Source of the DNA: Comamonadaceae bacterium
GTDB taxonomy: Bacteria > Pseudomonadota > Gammaproteobacteria > Burkholderiales > Burkholderiaceae_C
Assembly: GCA_947372865.1 (NCBI GenBank)
Contig: CANBVJ010000018.1
Location: forward strand, 1 to 54,647
DNA: 54,647 nucleotides
Direction of reading: 5' to 3'
The notes under the pieces are model-generated. The model was not told the origin of the DNA and made no database searches. It saw only the letters and a list, made by a program, of their open reading frames with translations. The position numbers were made by a program, and so were the translations under genes. Positions 29,490-37,033 of this stretch are shown here, in pieces (the stretch's first letter is position 1; each line of letters starts with the position of its first letter).

Positions 29490-31319
29490 ATGACGGGCCC
29501 CTCCATCGCCCCGACCCCAGAGCGCGCGGACGCTGATTCCAAGGCGCTGTGGCCATGGCTTGCGCTGCTGGCCCTGGCAGTGGCCCTGTATTTTTTTGGC
29601 TTGGGCAGCTTTTACGCCCCCACCAACGGCGACGAGATGGTCTACATCCACATCGCCCGCCTCACGGCCGAGGCCAGCCACTGGCTGCCCCTGGTGTCGG
29701 ACCTGGACCACATGCGCAACACCAAGCCGCCGCTGCTGTTTTGGCAGGCGCTGGTGGCGGGCGACTGGGGCGCGCACTGGACGCTGTTTGCCCTGCGCCT
29801 GCCCAGTGTGGTCTACACGCTGCTCACGGCGGCGGCCGTGGCCTGGTTCACGCAGCGCCTGCGCGGTAACTGGCGCACGGGCTTGTTGGCTGCGGTGGTG
29901 TACCTGGCATTTTTTTCCAGCTTTCGCTACGGGCGGGTGTACCTGACGTCGGCGCCAGAGACTTTTTGGCTGGCGCTGCCGATGTGGGCGCTGCTGTGGA
30001 GCCAGTTGCGCCCGCCACGCCAAGCGGGCAGCGCCTGGGCGCCGACCTGGCTGGCCCGCGCCAGCGGCTGGAGCCCTGTGCCCGTGCTGCTCTGGTTCGG
30101 TCTGTTTGGCCTGTGCATGGGCCTGGGCCTGTTGTACAAATCCTTTGCGTTGGTGGCGCCGGCCGCTGCCACGCTGTGGTGTGCGCTGCTGGCGGGCCAG
30201 CCCCCTGGCCTGCGCCACGCTCTGCGCAGCAGTGTGGCGGTAGCTTGGAGCGCGCTGCTGGCGCTGGCCGTATTTGCGCTGTGGTTTGCGCTGGACCCGG
30301 ACCCGGCCGCCGTGTGGCAGGAGTTTGTGCTGGGCGAAAACGCCGGCAAGATGGCGGGCAGCCAGGGCTATTGGTACGCCGCCCTGTGGGGCGACTACCC
30401 GCTGTGGACGCAGCTGCTGGCGTACCTGGAAAACGCCGGGCTCTTGTGGTTTGTGGTGATGGGCCTGGCCTGGGCCGGAGCCAAGGAATTGCTCAAAGGC
30501 AAACGCTGGGGACACATCCCGACGCCTGAACGCACGCTGTGGCTGTGGCTGCTGGTGTGGCTGGTGATTTTCAGCATTCCCAGCCAGCGCTCGGCGCGCT
30601 ACGTGATTCCGGCCATGCCTGCGCTGGCCATGGTGGTGGCGCTGCACTGGGGGCGGGTGGCGCGCTTTTGGTTTTTGCTGACGCTGGCCATCACCAGCAC
30701 GGCGGTGGTGCTGCTCGGGCGCATTGCTTGGGTGATGGGCGACATGGACGTCGGCACATCAGGCGTGCGCTGGGCCGCCATGCTGGCCGTGGCGGTGGGC
30801 CTGGCGGCTGCACTGGCCGCCTGCCTGCGACGCGACTGGAGTCGCAACGCCACGCTGCTGGCCTGCCTGGGCGTCTACGCCAGCTTTGGCCTGATGGTCG
30901 CACCCCTAGATAGTGCGCAAGCCCAATACAGCCCTGCCGCCCTGGCGCAATTGCAAGGCAAACGGGTGGCCGTGCCCAATGGCTTTACCGGCCAGTACGA
31001 ACGCTTTCACTTCTTTATGCCGCACAGCACGCTGGTGCCGTTTGACGTGGCGGGCCGCAACACCGGCGCGCTGCACCCCGAAATGCCGCCGACCGAGCGT
31101 CTGGCATTTTTACTTGCGTCGTTTGACGCTGTGGTCTGGCTCGACGACGATGCCCAGGCCACCGCGCCCAGTTGCGCGCCAGCGTGCACCGTACTGGGCT
31201 ACCGCTGGCACGTCAAAAGCCGCCACAAGAGTGGCGAAGTCACCCTGGCCAATGTCTGGTACCCGCAGCAGTGGCTGTTTGGGCGGGAATGGCTGCTGCT
31301 GCCCGGCACAGCTCCCTAA
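29490..31319 (+). CDS. ArnT-like polyprenyl-phosphate glycosyltransferase (GT83/PMT_2)
   Basis: A 609-residue integral membrane protein with about ten or more helices. The first periplasmic loop has the acidic motif APTNGDEMVYIHIARL and the RNTKPPLLFW segment (a KPP motif), as in ArnT and other GT-C enzymes that move sugars from a polyprenyl phosphate donor to lipid A or glycans. PSQRSARYVIPAMPALAM is a second family block. The C-terminal soluble part (about 480-609) is periplasmic. It lies nine bases after GtrA, so it likely uses a lipid-linked sugar delivered by it; the acceptor is unknown. Confidence 0.85.
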   Translation: MTGPSIAPTPERADADSKALWPWLALLALAVALYFFGLGSFYAPTNGDEMVYIHIARLTAEASHWLPLVSDLDHMRNTKPPLLFWQALVAGDWGAHWTLFALRLPSVVYTLLTAAAVAWFTQRLRGNWRTGLLAAVVYLAFFSSFRYGRVYLTSAPETFWLALPMWALLWSQLRPPRQAGSAWAPTWLARASGWSPVPVLLWFGLFGLCMGLGLLYKSFALVAPAAATLWCALLAGQPPGLRHALRSSVAVAWSALLALAVFALWFALDPDPAAVWQEFVLGENAGKMAGSQGYWYAALWGDYPLWTQLLAYLENAGLLWFVVMGLAWAGAKELLKGKRWGHIPTPERTLWLWLLVWLVIFSIPSQRSARYVIPAMPALAMVVALHWGRVARFWFLLTLAITSTAVVLLGRIAWVMGDMDVGTSGVRWAAMLAVAVGLAAALAACLRRDWSRNATLLACLGVYASFGLMVAPLDSAQAQYSPAALAQLQGKRVAVPNGFTGQYERFHFFMPHSTLVPFDVAGRNTGALHPEMPPTERLAFLLASFDAVVWLDDDAQATAPSCAPACTVLGYRWHVKSRHKSGEVTLANVWYPQQWLFGREWLLLPGTAP

Positions 31320-31378
31320 AACGACAAGGCGGGATTGGCCCATCGCGCTTGCGCAGCCGCCGCTTACGACCGGCGACC

Positions 31379-32119
31379 TCAGTACCGCGCTGCGGCGCGC
31401 AGCGCATAGCCGTTAAGCACGAACCACAGCCACGGGTCGAGCAGGGCATCCCACACATTGCCACTGGGCCAGCGCCACAGGCCAAACAAGGCCACCGCAG
31501 CGCCCAGCTGCCAAACGCCACGCGCGCGCCAGGCCACCGCGCCCACCAGCACCCAAGGCAGCAAGGCCAGAGCGCAGACTAGCGCAAACGCGCCCGGCTG
31601 AAAACCCCAGGCGTAGACCGACACCGGCAACAGGGCAATCGTATCGAGCAACAAGACCCAGCCCAGCACCACGCCTGCGCCCAGGTAGAGCGCCGCCCAA
31701 GCGCCAAGCCTGTCCTCTGGCTGTGCCGCGACCGCCGGGCCGGGCGCCTGCAAGCCCCCGCGCACCGGCCAAACGCGCCGTAACACGCCCAACACCCACG
31801 CGTCCCGCGCCACCACAGACAGCGCCAGCAGGCCCGCCACCAGGCTAGGCGTTTGAAACGCCAAACGCAGCCAATACGCCAGACCCCAGACCCCGGGCAC
31901 CCAGGCCCAGGCCGCCACCAGCAGCGCCAGCCACCAGACGCGCGCGCTGGCACCCGGCCGGCCGCCCTGGCGCAGGGTGCCCAGCAACAAGACCAAGGCC
32001 ACCAACACCAGGCTCCAAACGGTGTGACGCAGCCACGGCAGGCTGTTCGGAGCGGGTAACAAAGGCGCACTGTGGGCGGCAAGCGCGTCCCAAGCCGCAA
32101 AAAAAGAAAAAGGGGTCAT
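31379..32119 (-). CDS. Unknown polytopic membrane protein
   Basis: A 246-residue Trp/Leu/Ala-rich protein with about seven hydrophobic segments. I recognise no family. It overlaps the stop of the beta-propeller gene by four bases, so the two are coupled. It converges on the ArnT-like gene with a 59-base gap holding no clear terminator. Confidence 0.7.
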   Translation of the reverse strand: MTPFSFFAAWDALAAHSAPLLPAPNSLPWLRHTVWSLVLVALVLLLGTLRQGGRPGASARVWWLALLVAAWAWVPGVWGLAYWLRLAFQTPSLVAGLLALSVVARDAWVLGVLRRVWPVRGGLQAPGPAVAAQPEDRLGAWAALYLGAGVVLGWVLLLDTIALLPVSVYAWGFQPGAFALVCALALLPWVLVGAVAWRARGVWQLGAAVALFGLWRWPSGNVWDALLDPWLWFVLNGYALRAAARY

Positions 32120-33339
32120 GGCACGGCCTTGCTTGCGTCAGAAGCGGGCGCGGGCTGGGTGCGCACTGGTGCACCCTGGGCAGCATCCGCCAGCCAGTGC
32201 AGCCTTTGCCAGGCGATGCTTTTGCGCTGATCGGTGTAACTTACCCACAGGTCTTGGTCGGTCCAGGCCAAGGCCGGATAAGAGAACTCCTGGCCCGGCG
32301 CGCCGGTCTCCAGATCCCGCGCCGTAGTCCAGTGCGTGCCGTCGCCAGAAGCGGCCAGACGCAGGCTTTGTCGGCTTGAGGTGGAGGGGTTGAACGCCAG
32401 CAGGTGTTGGTCGCCCACGCTCAGGGTGGCAATGCCGGCGTCGGGGTTGTCCAGCGGCAGATCGGGCGCATCCTGCCAGCTTTGGCCAGCGTCGTGCGTC
32501 TGGGAGACCCGGATTTTTCCGTCGGGCCGGGTGTCGCGCATCAGCGCCAGCCAATCCGTGGGCGAGGTGGTCAAGAGCGCCGGTTGCAACACATCGGTCC
32601 GCCGGGAAATACGCACCATGCCCATGAACTGGCCGTCACCGTCAAAGCGCAGCGCGACCGGGATTTTGAGCCCCAGCTCAAAATAAGCGGGCAAGACCAT
32701 GCCACCGTCTGCCAAAGGCAAAGGGGCGGTGCGTACCAGATAGCTTAGGTTCCACAGCCACGACAGGGGCAGCACGCGCAGCGGCTCAAACTGCAATTCG
32801 GACGCGCTGCTGCCTGCTGCCTGCTGCAAATGCAGCACGCGCGAAGCCGCCCAGCCGCCCCAGCCGGTGGCCACCACAAACAAGTGCATGCGCCCGTGCG
32901 CGTCGATCCAGGCCACCGGGTTGCCCAAGCGGCGCAGGCCAAAACCCAGATGTGCGCCCGCAGCATGGCGATTGAGCACAATCTGCGCCGGGCCCCAGGC
33001 CTGGCGGGCGCGGTCAAAGCGGGACGCGGCAATCTGCACATTGGGCGCGCTCTCGCGGTCGCCGGCAAACCAGAAGGCGGTGAGCGCTGCCGGATCGCCC
33101 GCCGGCATGGCCACCAAGGCACTGGCATGCGCCGAAGGCACGCCCACCGGCATGGGAATCGTGCCGCGAGCGACAGGCACCCAGTGCCCAGGCGCCGGGT
33201 CCCCAACCAAGCCTGGCGCGCGCGCCGCTGCCGCCGCGCCCATGGTGGCGGGCCGCTGGGCGGTCTCCAGCGACCAGGCGGCAGCCAGCAAAATCAGCGC
33301 ACCGCCTGCGCGCAGCAAAAAACCAGGATTAAAAAACAT
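32116..33339 (-). CDS. Membrane-anchored sialidase-like beta-propeller protein
   Basis: A 407-residue protein with an N-terminal signal or anchor (about 9-26) and a repeat-rich body resembling the BNR/exo-alpha-sialidase fold. An Asp-box-like motif THDAGQSW and a second, weaker SGDGTHW are visible, with an early RGTIPMPVGVPSAHAS stretch. I do not see the full catalytic Arg triad of true sialidases, so activity is unproven. It is the first gene of a two-gene unit facing the GT9-GtrA-ArnT group and divergent from pirin. Confidence 0.7.
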   Translation of the reverse strand: MFFNPGFLLRAGGALILLAAAWSLETAQRPATMGAAAAARAPGLVGDPAPGHWVPVARGTIPMPVGVPSAHASALVAMPAGDPAALTAFWFAGDRESAPNVQIAASRFDRARQAWGPAQIVLNRHAAGAHLGFGLRRLGNPVAWIDAHGRMHLFVVATGWGGWAASRVLHLQQAAGSSASELQFEPLRVLPLSWLWNLSYLVRTAPLPLADGGMVLPAYFELGLKIPVALRFDGDGQFMGMVRISRRTDVLQPALLTTSPTDWLALMRDTRPDGKIRVSQTHDAGQSWQDAPDLPLDNPDAGIATLSVGDQHLLAFNPSTSSRQSLRLAASGDGTHWTTARDLETGAPGQEFSYPALAWTDQDLWVSYTDQRKSIAWQRLHWLADAAQGAPVRTQPAPASDASKAVP

Positions 33340-33444
33340 GGCCGGATCTTATCGGGCTGCCCGGCGTGTGCCGTCGTGGTGCGAAGGTTTCCCGAATGTG
33401 GCCCAATACCCGCTTCGTATTCTTCCAACCCTTGGAGCAGTGCC

Positions 33445-34470
33445 ATGGCCCCCAACAGCAGCATCCTCAGCATCACGCCTTTGTCCGCGCCACCCTGGCC
33501 CACCATTGATCCGTTTTTGTTTTGCGTCCACCACTTGGACGCCTACCCGCGCGGCAACGCCGCCATGGGGCCCGACGCGAGCCTGGACGGGCGCAATCTG
33601 GGCCAGGACTTTGCCGGCAAGGACGGCTGGAGCATGTACCACGGCAAGACCATTCCCGGTTTTCCGGCCCACCCGCACCGCGGCTTTGAGACGGTCACCA
33701 TCGTGCGCCAAGGCCACATCGACCACTCCGACTCGCTGGGTGCCACCGCCCGCTTTGGCCCGGGCGACGTGCAGTGGCTGACCGCAGGCAAGGGCATCGT
33801 GCACTGCGAAATGTTTCCGCTGCGCAAGGCGGATGCGCCCAATCCGGCCGAGCTTTTCCAAATCTGGCTCAACCTGCCGGCCAAAAGCAAAATGGCCGAG
33901 CCGCACTTCACCATGTTCTGGGGCGAAGACGTGCAAACCCTGCACCACGAAGACGCCCAAGGACGCGCGACCGAAGTGATGGTGGCTGCTGGCGCGCTAG
34001 AGGGCGCCCAAGGCCTGCCGCCGCCACCCGATTCCTGGGCTAGCGAGCCCGACTCCGATCTGGCCATCTTCACCATCCGCATGGCGCCTGGCGCGCGCTG
34101 GACGCTGCCCGGCGCCCGGCACGCAGGCACGCGGCGCCAGCTCTATTTTTTCAAGGGCCAGACGCTGGCCCTGGGCGGCCAGACCATGGACGTGCAGTCG
34201 GTTGCAGAAGTACGGGCCCAGGACGCGCTGGAGTTGGTCAACGGCGACCAAGAAAGCGAGCTGCTGATGCTGCAGGGCCGCCCGATTGGCGAACCGGTGG
34301 CGCAGTACGGCCCGTTTGTGATGAACACCCAGGCCGAAATCCACCAGGCTTTTGCCGACTACCGGCGCACCGAGTTTGGCGGCTGGCCCTGGGGCGCGAG
34401 CGACCCGGTGCACCCGCGTGACACAGGCCGGTTTGCCCGGCACGCCGACGGGCAGGTGGAAGAGCGCTAA
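33445..34470 (+). CDS. Pirin family protein
   Basis: A 341-residue bicupin. Metal ligands in the N-terminal cupin are His76, His78 (HPHRGFETVT), His120 and Glu122 (GIVHCEM), the spacing of human pirin and YhhW. Bacterial pirins are metal-dependent quercetinase-like or regulatory proteins; the substrate is unknown. The family is usually nearer 290 residues, so the C-terminal end is somewhat long. The ATG (33445) has GGAG eight bases upstream. Confidence 0.9.
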   Translation: MAPNSSILSITPLSAPPWPTIDPFLFCVHHLDAYPRGNAAMGPDASLDGRNLGQDFAGKDGWSMYHGKTIPGFPAHPHRGFETVTIVRQGHIDHSDSLGATARFGPGDVQWLTAGKGIVHCEMFPLRKADAPNPAELFQIWLNLPAKSKMAEPHFTMFWGEDVQTLHHEDAQGRATEVMVAAGALEGAQGLPPPPDSWASEPDSDLAIFTIRMAPGARWTLPGARHAGTRRQLYFFKGQTLALGGQTMDVQSVAEVRAQDALELVNGDQESELLMLQGRPIGEPVAQYGPFVMNTQAEIHQAFADYRRTEFGGWPWGASDPVHPRDTGRFARHADGQVEER

Positions 34471-34486
34471 GGCGAGAAGTGTGAAG

Positions 34487-34507
34487 GCGCTTTAGCGCAA
34501 AAAGCGC
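34487..34507. terminator. Hairpin between convergent pirin and yqjK genes
   Basis: GCGCTTT (34487-34493) pairs with AAAGCGC (34501-34507) with a seven-base loop, overlapping the yqjK stop. There is no T run, so termination is only suggested by its position. Confidence 0.35.
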
Positions 34508-34767
34508 TGCACCGTGCGCCACACCGTCCACGCGCGGCCCAGTTTGGACAAAGCGTTGCGCGGCTTGATGGCCACGACCACGGCCACCAAGGCCGCCAGA
34601 TACACCGGGTGGCGGCGCAGCCAGAGCAGCCCGCCCTTGACGCGGTCAGCCTGCGCAAAAGGCGCGACCAGCACCTCGCTTTGGACGATCAGTTCGCCGC
34701 GCAACTGGGCGCTGCGCCAAATGGCGCGCTCCTGACGCAGGCGTAACTCAAGGTCTTGGGCGCTCAT
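34492..34767 (-). CDS. YqjK-like protein
   Basis: A 91-residue protein with a charged N-terminal helix (LELRLRQERAIWRSAQLRGE), a short hydrophobic segment (YLAALVAVVVAI) and a basic C-terminus, like E. coli YqjK. Function unknown. It is the third gene of a yqjD-yqjE-yqjK set, 40 bases after yqjE. Confidence 0.7.
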   Translation of the reverse strand: MSAQDLELRLRQERAIWRSAQLRGELIVQSEVLVAPFAQADRVKGGLLWLRRHPVYLAALVAVVVAIKPRNALSKLGRAWTVWRTVQRFLR

Positions 34768-34807
34768 GGGCGAATTTGGCCTTGCGCCGAACCGCTACGA
34801 GCCACCA

Positions 34808-35224
34808 TCATTGCTGGCCCCGATCACGCGCCAACTCTTTGGCGCTGGCGTGGAACATGCCCAGCGGATTGTGCAGGCGGCGCCGCGCCAGCCCCAGCAA
34901 GCCCATGCCCCCGGCCAAAAACAGCAGCGCCAAGCCGCCCGCCGCCGCAAAGCGCAAGTGGTCGGGGAACATCAGCACCACGGTGCCGCACAGCAGCACC
35001 AAGCCCAGCGCCAGACACACCAGCGCCACCGCCGCAAACACCAGCGCGTCGAGCACGCGGCGTTTTTCGGCCTCTAGTTCGGTGCCCAGCAACTCCAGGC
35101 GCACCTGCGCCGTCTCCAGCAGCGTGAACAGCAACTGGCGCAAAGACGCCAGCAAGCCGCCCTGCGCGGACGCGCGGCTGCGGAAAGGGTTATTGGAGGA
35201 TTCGTTTTTCGGGGATTCGCTCAT
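34808..35224 (-). CDS. YqjE-like (phage holin III superfamily) membrane protein
   Basis: A 138-residue protein. An amphipathic segment (SLRQLLFTLLETAQVRLELLGTELEAEKRR) precedes two membrane helices (about 63-88 and 93-112), as in YqjE/DUF1469 proteins. Despite the holin name, it is a chromosomal membrane protein linked to stationary-phase physiology in E. coli. It sits between yqjD-like and yqjK-like genes. Confidence 0.82.
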   Translation of the reverse strand: MSESPKNESSNNPFRSRASAQGGLLASLRQLLFTLLETAQVRLELLGTELEAEKRRVLDALVFAAVALVCLALGLVLLCGTVVLMFPDHLRFAAAGGLALLFLAGGMGLLGLARRRLHNPLGMFHASAKELARDRGQQ

Positions 35225-35242
35225 GGCGCGCCGGCGCCGGAG

Positions 35243-35554
35243 TTAGCGCCGACCGACGAGCAGTCCGACCACCAAGCCAATGCCCGCGGCGATGCCGATC
35301 GACTTCCAGGGGTTTTCGTGCACAAACTCATCGGTGGCGTGGCCTGCAGCCTTGGCCCGCAGCACAGCCGACTCTTGCAGTTGCTTGAGGTCGCGGGTGG
35401 CCTCGGCCAGACGCGCTTCCACGCGGGCACGCACGCCCACCGCACTGTCACCCACCTGGTCGGCCGTCATGCGCAGCACCTCTTGGGCGTCATCAATCAC
35501 GACGCGCAGGTCGTGCATCAGTTTGGCTTTGTGCTCGGCATCGATTGAAATCAT
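35243..35554 (-). CDS. YqjD/ElaB family ribosome-associated membrane protein (DUF883)
   Basis: A 103-residue protein: a long charged amphipathic helix region (residues 5-75) and one C-terminal membrane helix ending in GLLVGRR, after the family motif VHENPWKSIGIAAG. In E. coli such tail-anchored proteins bind ribosomes in stationary phase. The ATG at 35552-35554 has GGAG eight bases upstream. It is the first gene of the yqjDEK-like set. Confidence 0.88.
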   Translation of the reverse strand: MISIDAEHKAKLMHDLRVVIDDAQEVLRMTADQVGDSAVGVRARVEARLAEATRDLKQLQESAVLRAKAAGHATDEFVHENPWKSIGIAAGIGLVVGLLVGRR

Positions 35555-35611
35555 GAAAAAGCTCCAAGGGTTATGAATGGTGCAACTGTAGACCACGGCC
35601 GCTTAAACGCG

Positions 35612-35641
35612 TTGACCCATGTCAAAAAAGCAATCTTATAT
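35612..35641 (+). promoter_or_regulatory. Sigma70-type promoter for the COG0523 gene with a palindrome on the -35
   Basis: TTGACC (35612-35617) and TTATAT (35636-35641) are 18 bases apart, 83 bases before the ATG. The -35 is half of a perfect inverted repeat TTGACCCATGTCAA (35612-35625), a possible operator; read backwards it also gives TTGACA facing the yqjD-like gene. Confidence 0.5.
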
Positions 35642-35723
35642 TTCCGGGCTTGGCCTGGCGAGCCGCCCATCCGTCGGCAGGCTGCGAAAATAAGCCAAAC
35701 ACCACTTAGAACGGAACATTTCC

Positions 35724-36806
35724 ATGGCACTCATCCCCGCCACCATCCTTACCGGCTTTTTAGGCGCGGGCAAGACCACTGTGCTCAAACGCATCCTGAC
35801 CGAAGCCCACGGCCAAAAAATCGCGGTCATTGAAAACGAGTTTGGCGAAGAAAACATCGACAGCGACATTCTGGTGTCCGACACCACCGAGCAAATCATC
35901 CAGATGAGCAACGGCTGCATCTGCTGCACCATCCGCGAAGACCTGCGCGCCACGCTGCAAGACCTGGCCGAGAAAAAGCGCAAAGGCGAACTCGACTTTG
36001 ACCGCGTGGTCATCGAAACCACCGGCCTGGCCGACCCCGGCCCGGTGGCGCAGACCTTTTTCATGGACGACGAGGTGGCCGAGTCTTATCTGCTAGACGC
36101 GATTTTGACGCTGGTGGACGCCAAACACGCGCCCGACCAGCTCAACGATCGCCAGGAAGCGCGCCGCCAGGTGGGTTTTGCCGACCAGATCTTCATCAGC
36201 AAGTCCGAACTGGTCTCGCCCGAAGCGCTAGAGTCGCTGCAACACCGCTTGAAGCACATGAACCCGCGCGCGCCGCAGCACACGGTGCACTTTGGCAATG
36301 TGGCGATCAAGGACTTTTTTGACCTGCGCGGCTTCAACCTGAACGCCAAGCTCGACATCGACCCCGATTTCCTGAACGCGGACACGCATGACCATGATCA
36401 CGACCATGCCCACGGGCACGACGAGCACGACGAGCACGAACACGGTGAGGCCTGCAACCACCCCTCGCACGCACAGGCCGACCACAGCGGCCACCACCAC
36501 CACGTGGACGACGACGTCAAAAGCTTCGTCTTCAAGTCCGAGCGCCCGTTTGACCCGGCCAAGCTGGAAGACTTTTTGGGCGCGGTGGTCAACATCTATG
36601 GCCCGCGCATGCTGCGCTACAAAGGCGTTCTTTATATGCAGGGCAGCGAGCGCAAGGTGATTTTCCAGGGCGTGCACCAGCTCATGGGCAGCGACCTGGG
36701 GCCCGCCTGGGCGCCAGACGAGGTCAAGAACAGCAAACTGGTATTTATTGGCATCGACCTGCCCAAAGACATTTTGTTGCAGGGCATGGAGCAGGCATTG
36801 GTGTAA
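35724..36806 (+). CDS. COG0523 (CobW/YjiA-type) metal-binding GTPase
   Basis: A 360-residue G3E GTPase. Walker A GFLGAGKTT is at 11-19, the metal-binding CxCC is Cys65-Ile-Cys-Cys68 (NGCICCT), and GTPase motifs ETTGLADP and SKSE follow. A long His/Asp-rich loop spans about residues 222-265. The C-terminal CobW domain follows. Such proteins are zinc, cobalt or nickel chaperones; a His-rich loop is common in zinc types. It lies upstream of dksA in the same direction, 227 bases away. Confidence 0.9.
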   Translation: MALIPATILTGFLGAGKTTVLKRILTEAHGQKIAVIENEFGEENIDSDILVSDTTEQIIQMSNGCICCTIREDLRATLQDLAEKKRKGELDFDRVVIETTGLADPGPVAQTFFMDDEVAESYLLDAILTLVDAKHAPDQLNDRQEARRQVGFADQIFISKSELVSPEALESLQHRLKHMNPRAPQHTVHFGNVAIKDFFDLRGFNLNAKLDIDPDFLNADTHDHDHDHAHGHDEHDEHEHGEACNHPSHAQADHSGHHHHVDDDVKSFVFKSERPFDPAKLEDFLGAVVNIYGPRMLRYKGVLYMQGSERKVIFQGVHQLMGSDLGPAWAPDEVKNSKLVFIGIDLPKDILLQGMEQALV

Positions 36807-36826
36807 TTTTCGACGACAATCGGCGC

Positions 36827-36845
36827 ATTGCTGCAGCGCAGCAAT
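36827..36845 (+). terminator. Short perfect hairpin after the COG0523 gene
   Basis: ATTGCTGC (36827-36834) and GCAGCAAT (36838-36845) pair with a three-base loop, 21 bases after the stop. It is a possible terminator but has no T run. Confidence 0.4.
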
Positions 36846-36932
36846 TCCACCGCCAAAGCTTTCTCCATTTTTCTGGATGCCGTATGTTGGTCGCACTTTT
36901 GCAAATGATGGGGATTCCCATGGGTAAGCCTG

Positions 36933-37033
36933 TACACTCCCGCGCCGAAGGGGCTGGCAGCCTGCCCGCGTCCCGTGCCGGGGAACCAGACACCCGGATC
37001 CCCGACCATCGCGTTTCTGTTAGGAGACAAGAA
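36933..37033 (+). promoter_or_regulatory. Candidate promoter and structured leader of dksA
   Basis: TACACT (36933-36938, preceded by TG) is a possible extended -10. The following leader of about 90 bases is GC-rich and foldable: CGCG (36941-36944) with CGCG (36967-36970) enclosing GGCT-GGC-AGCC, then CGGGGA (36979-36984) with TCCCCG (36999-37004). A competing pair, CCGGG (36978-36982) with CCCGG (36993-36997), overlaps the latter. Confidence 0.35.

Noticed and set aside
34808-35224. A prophage holin gene.
   Set aside because: The phage-holin-type domain belongs to the chromosomal YqjE family, and the neighbours are YqjD- and YqjK-like; there are no phage genes nearby.
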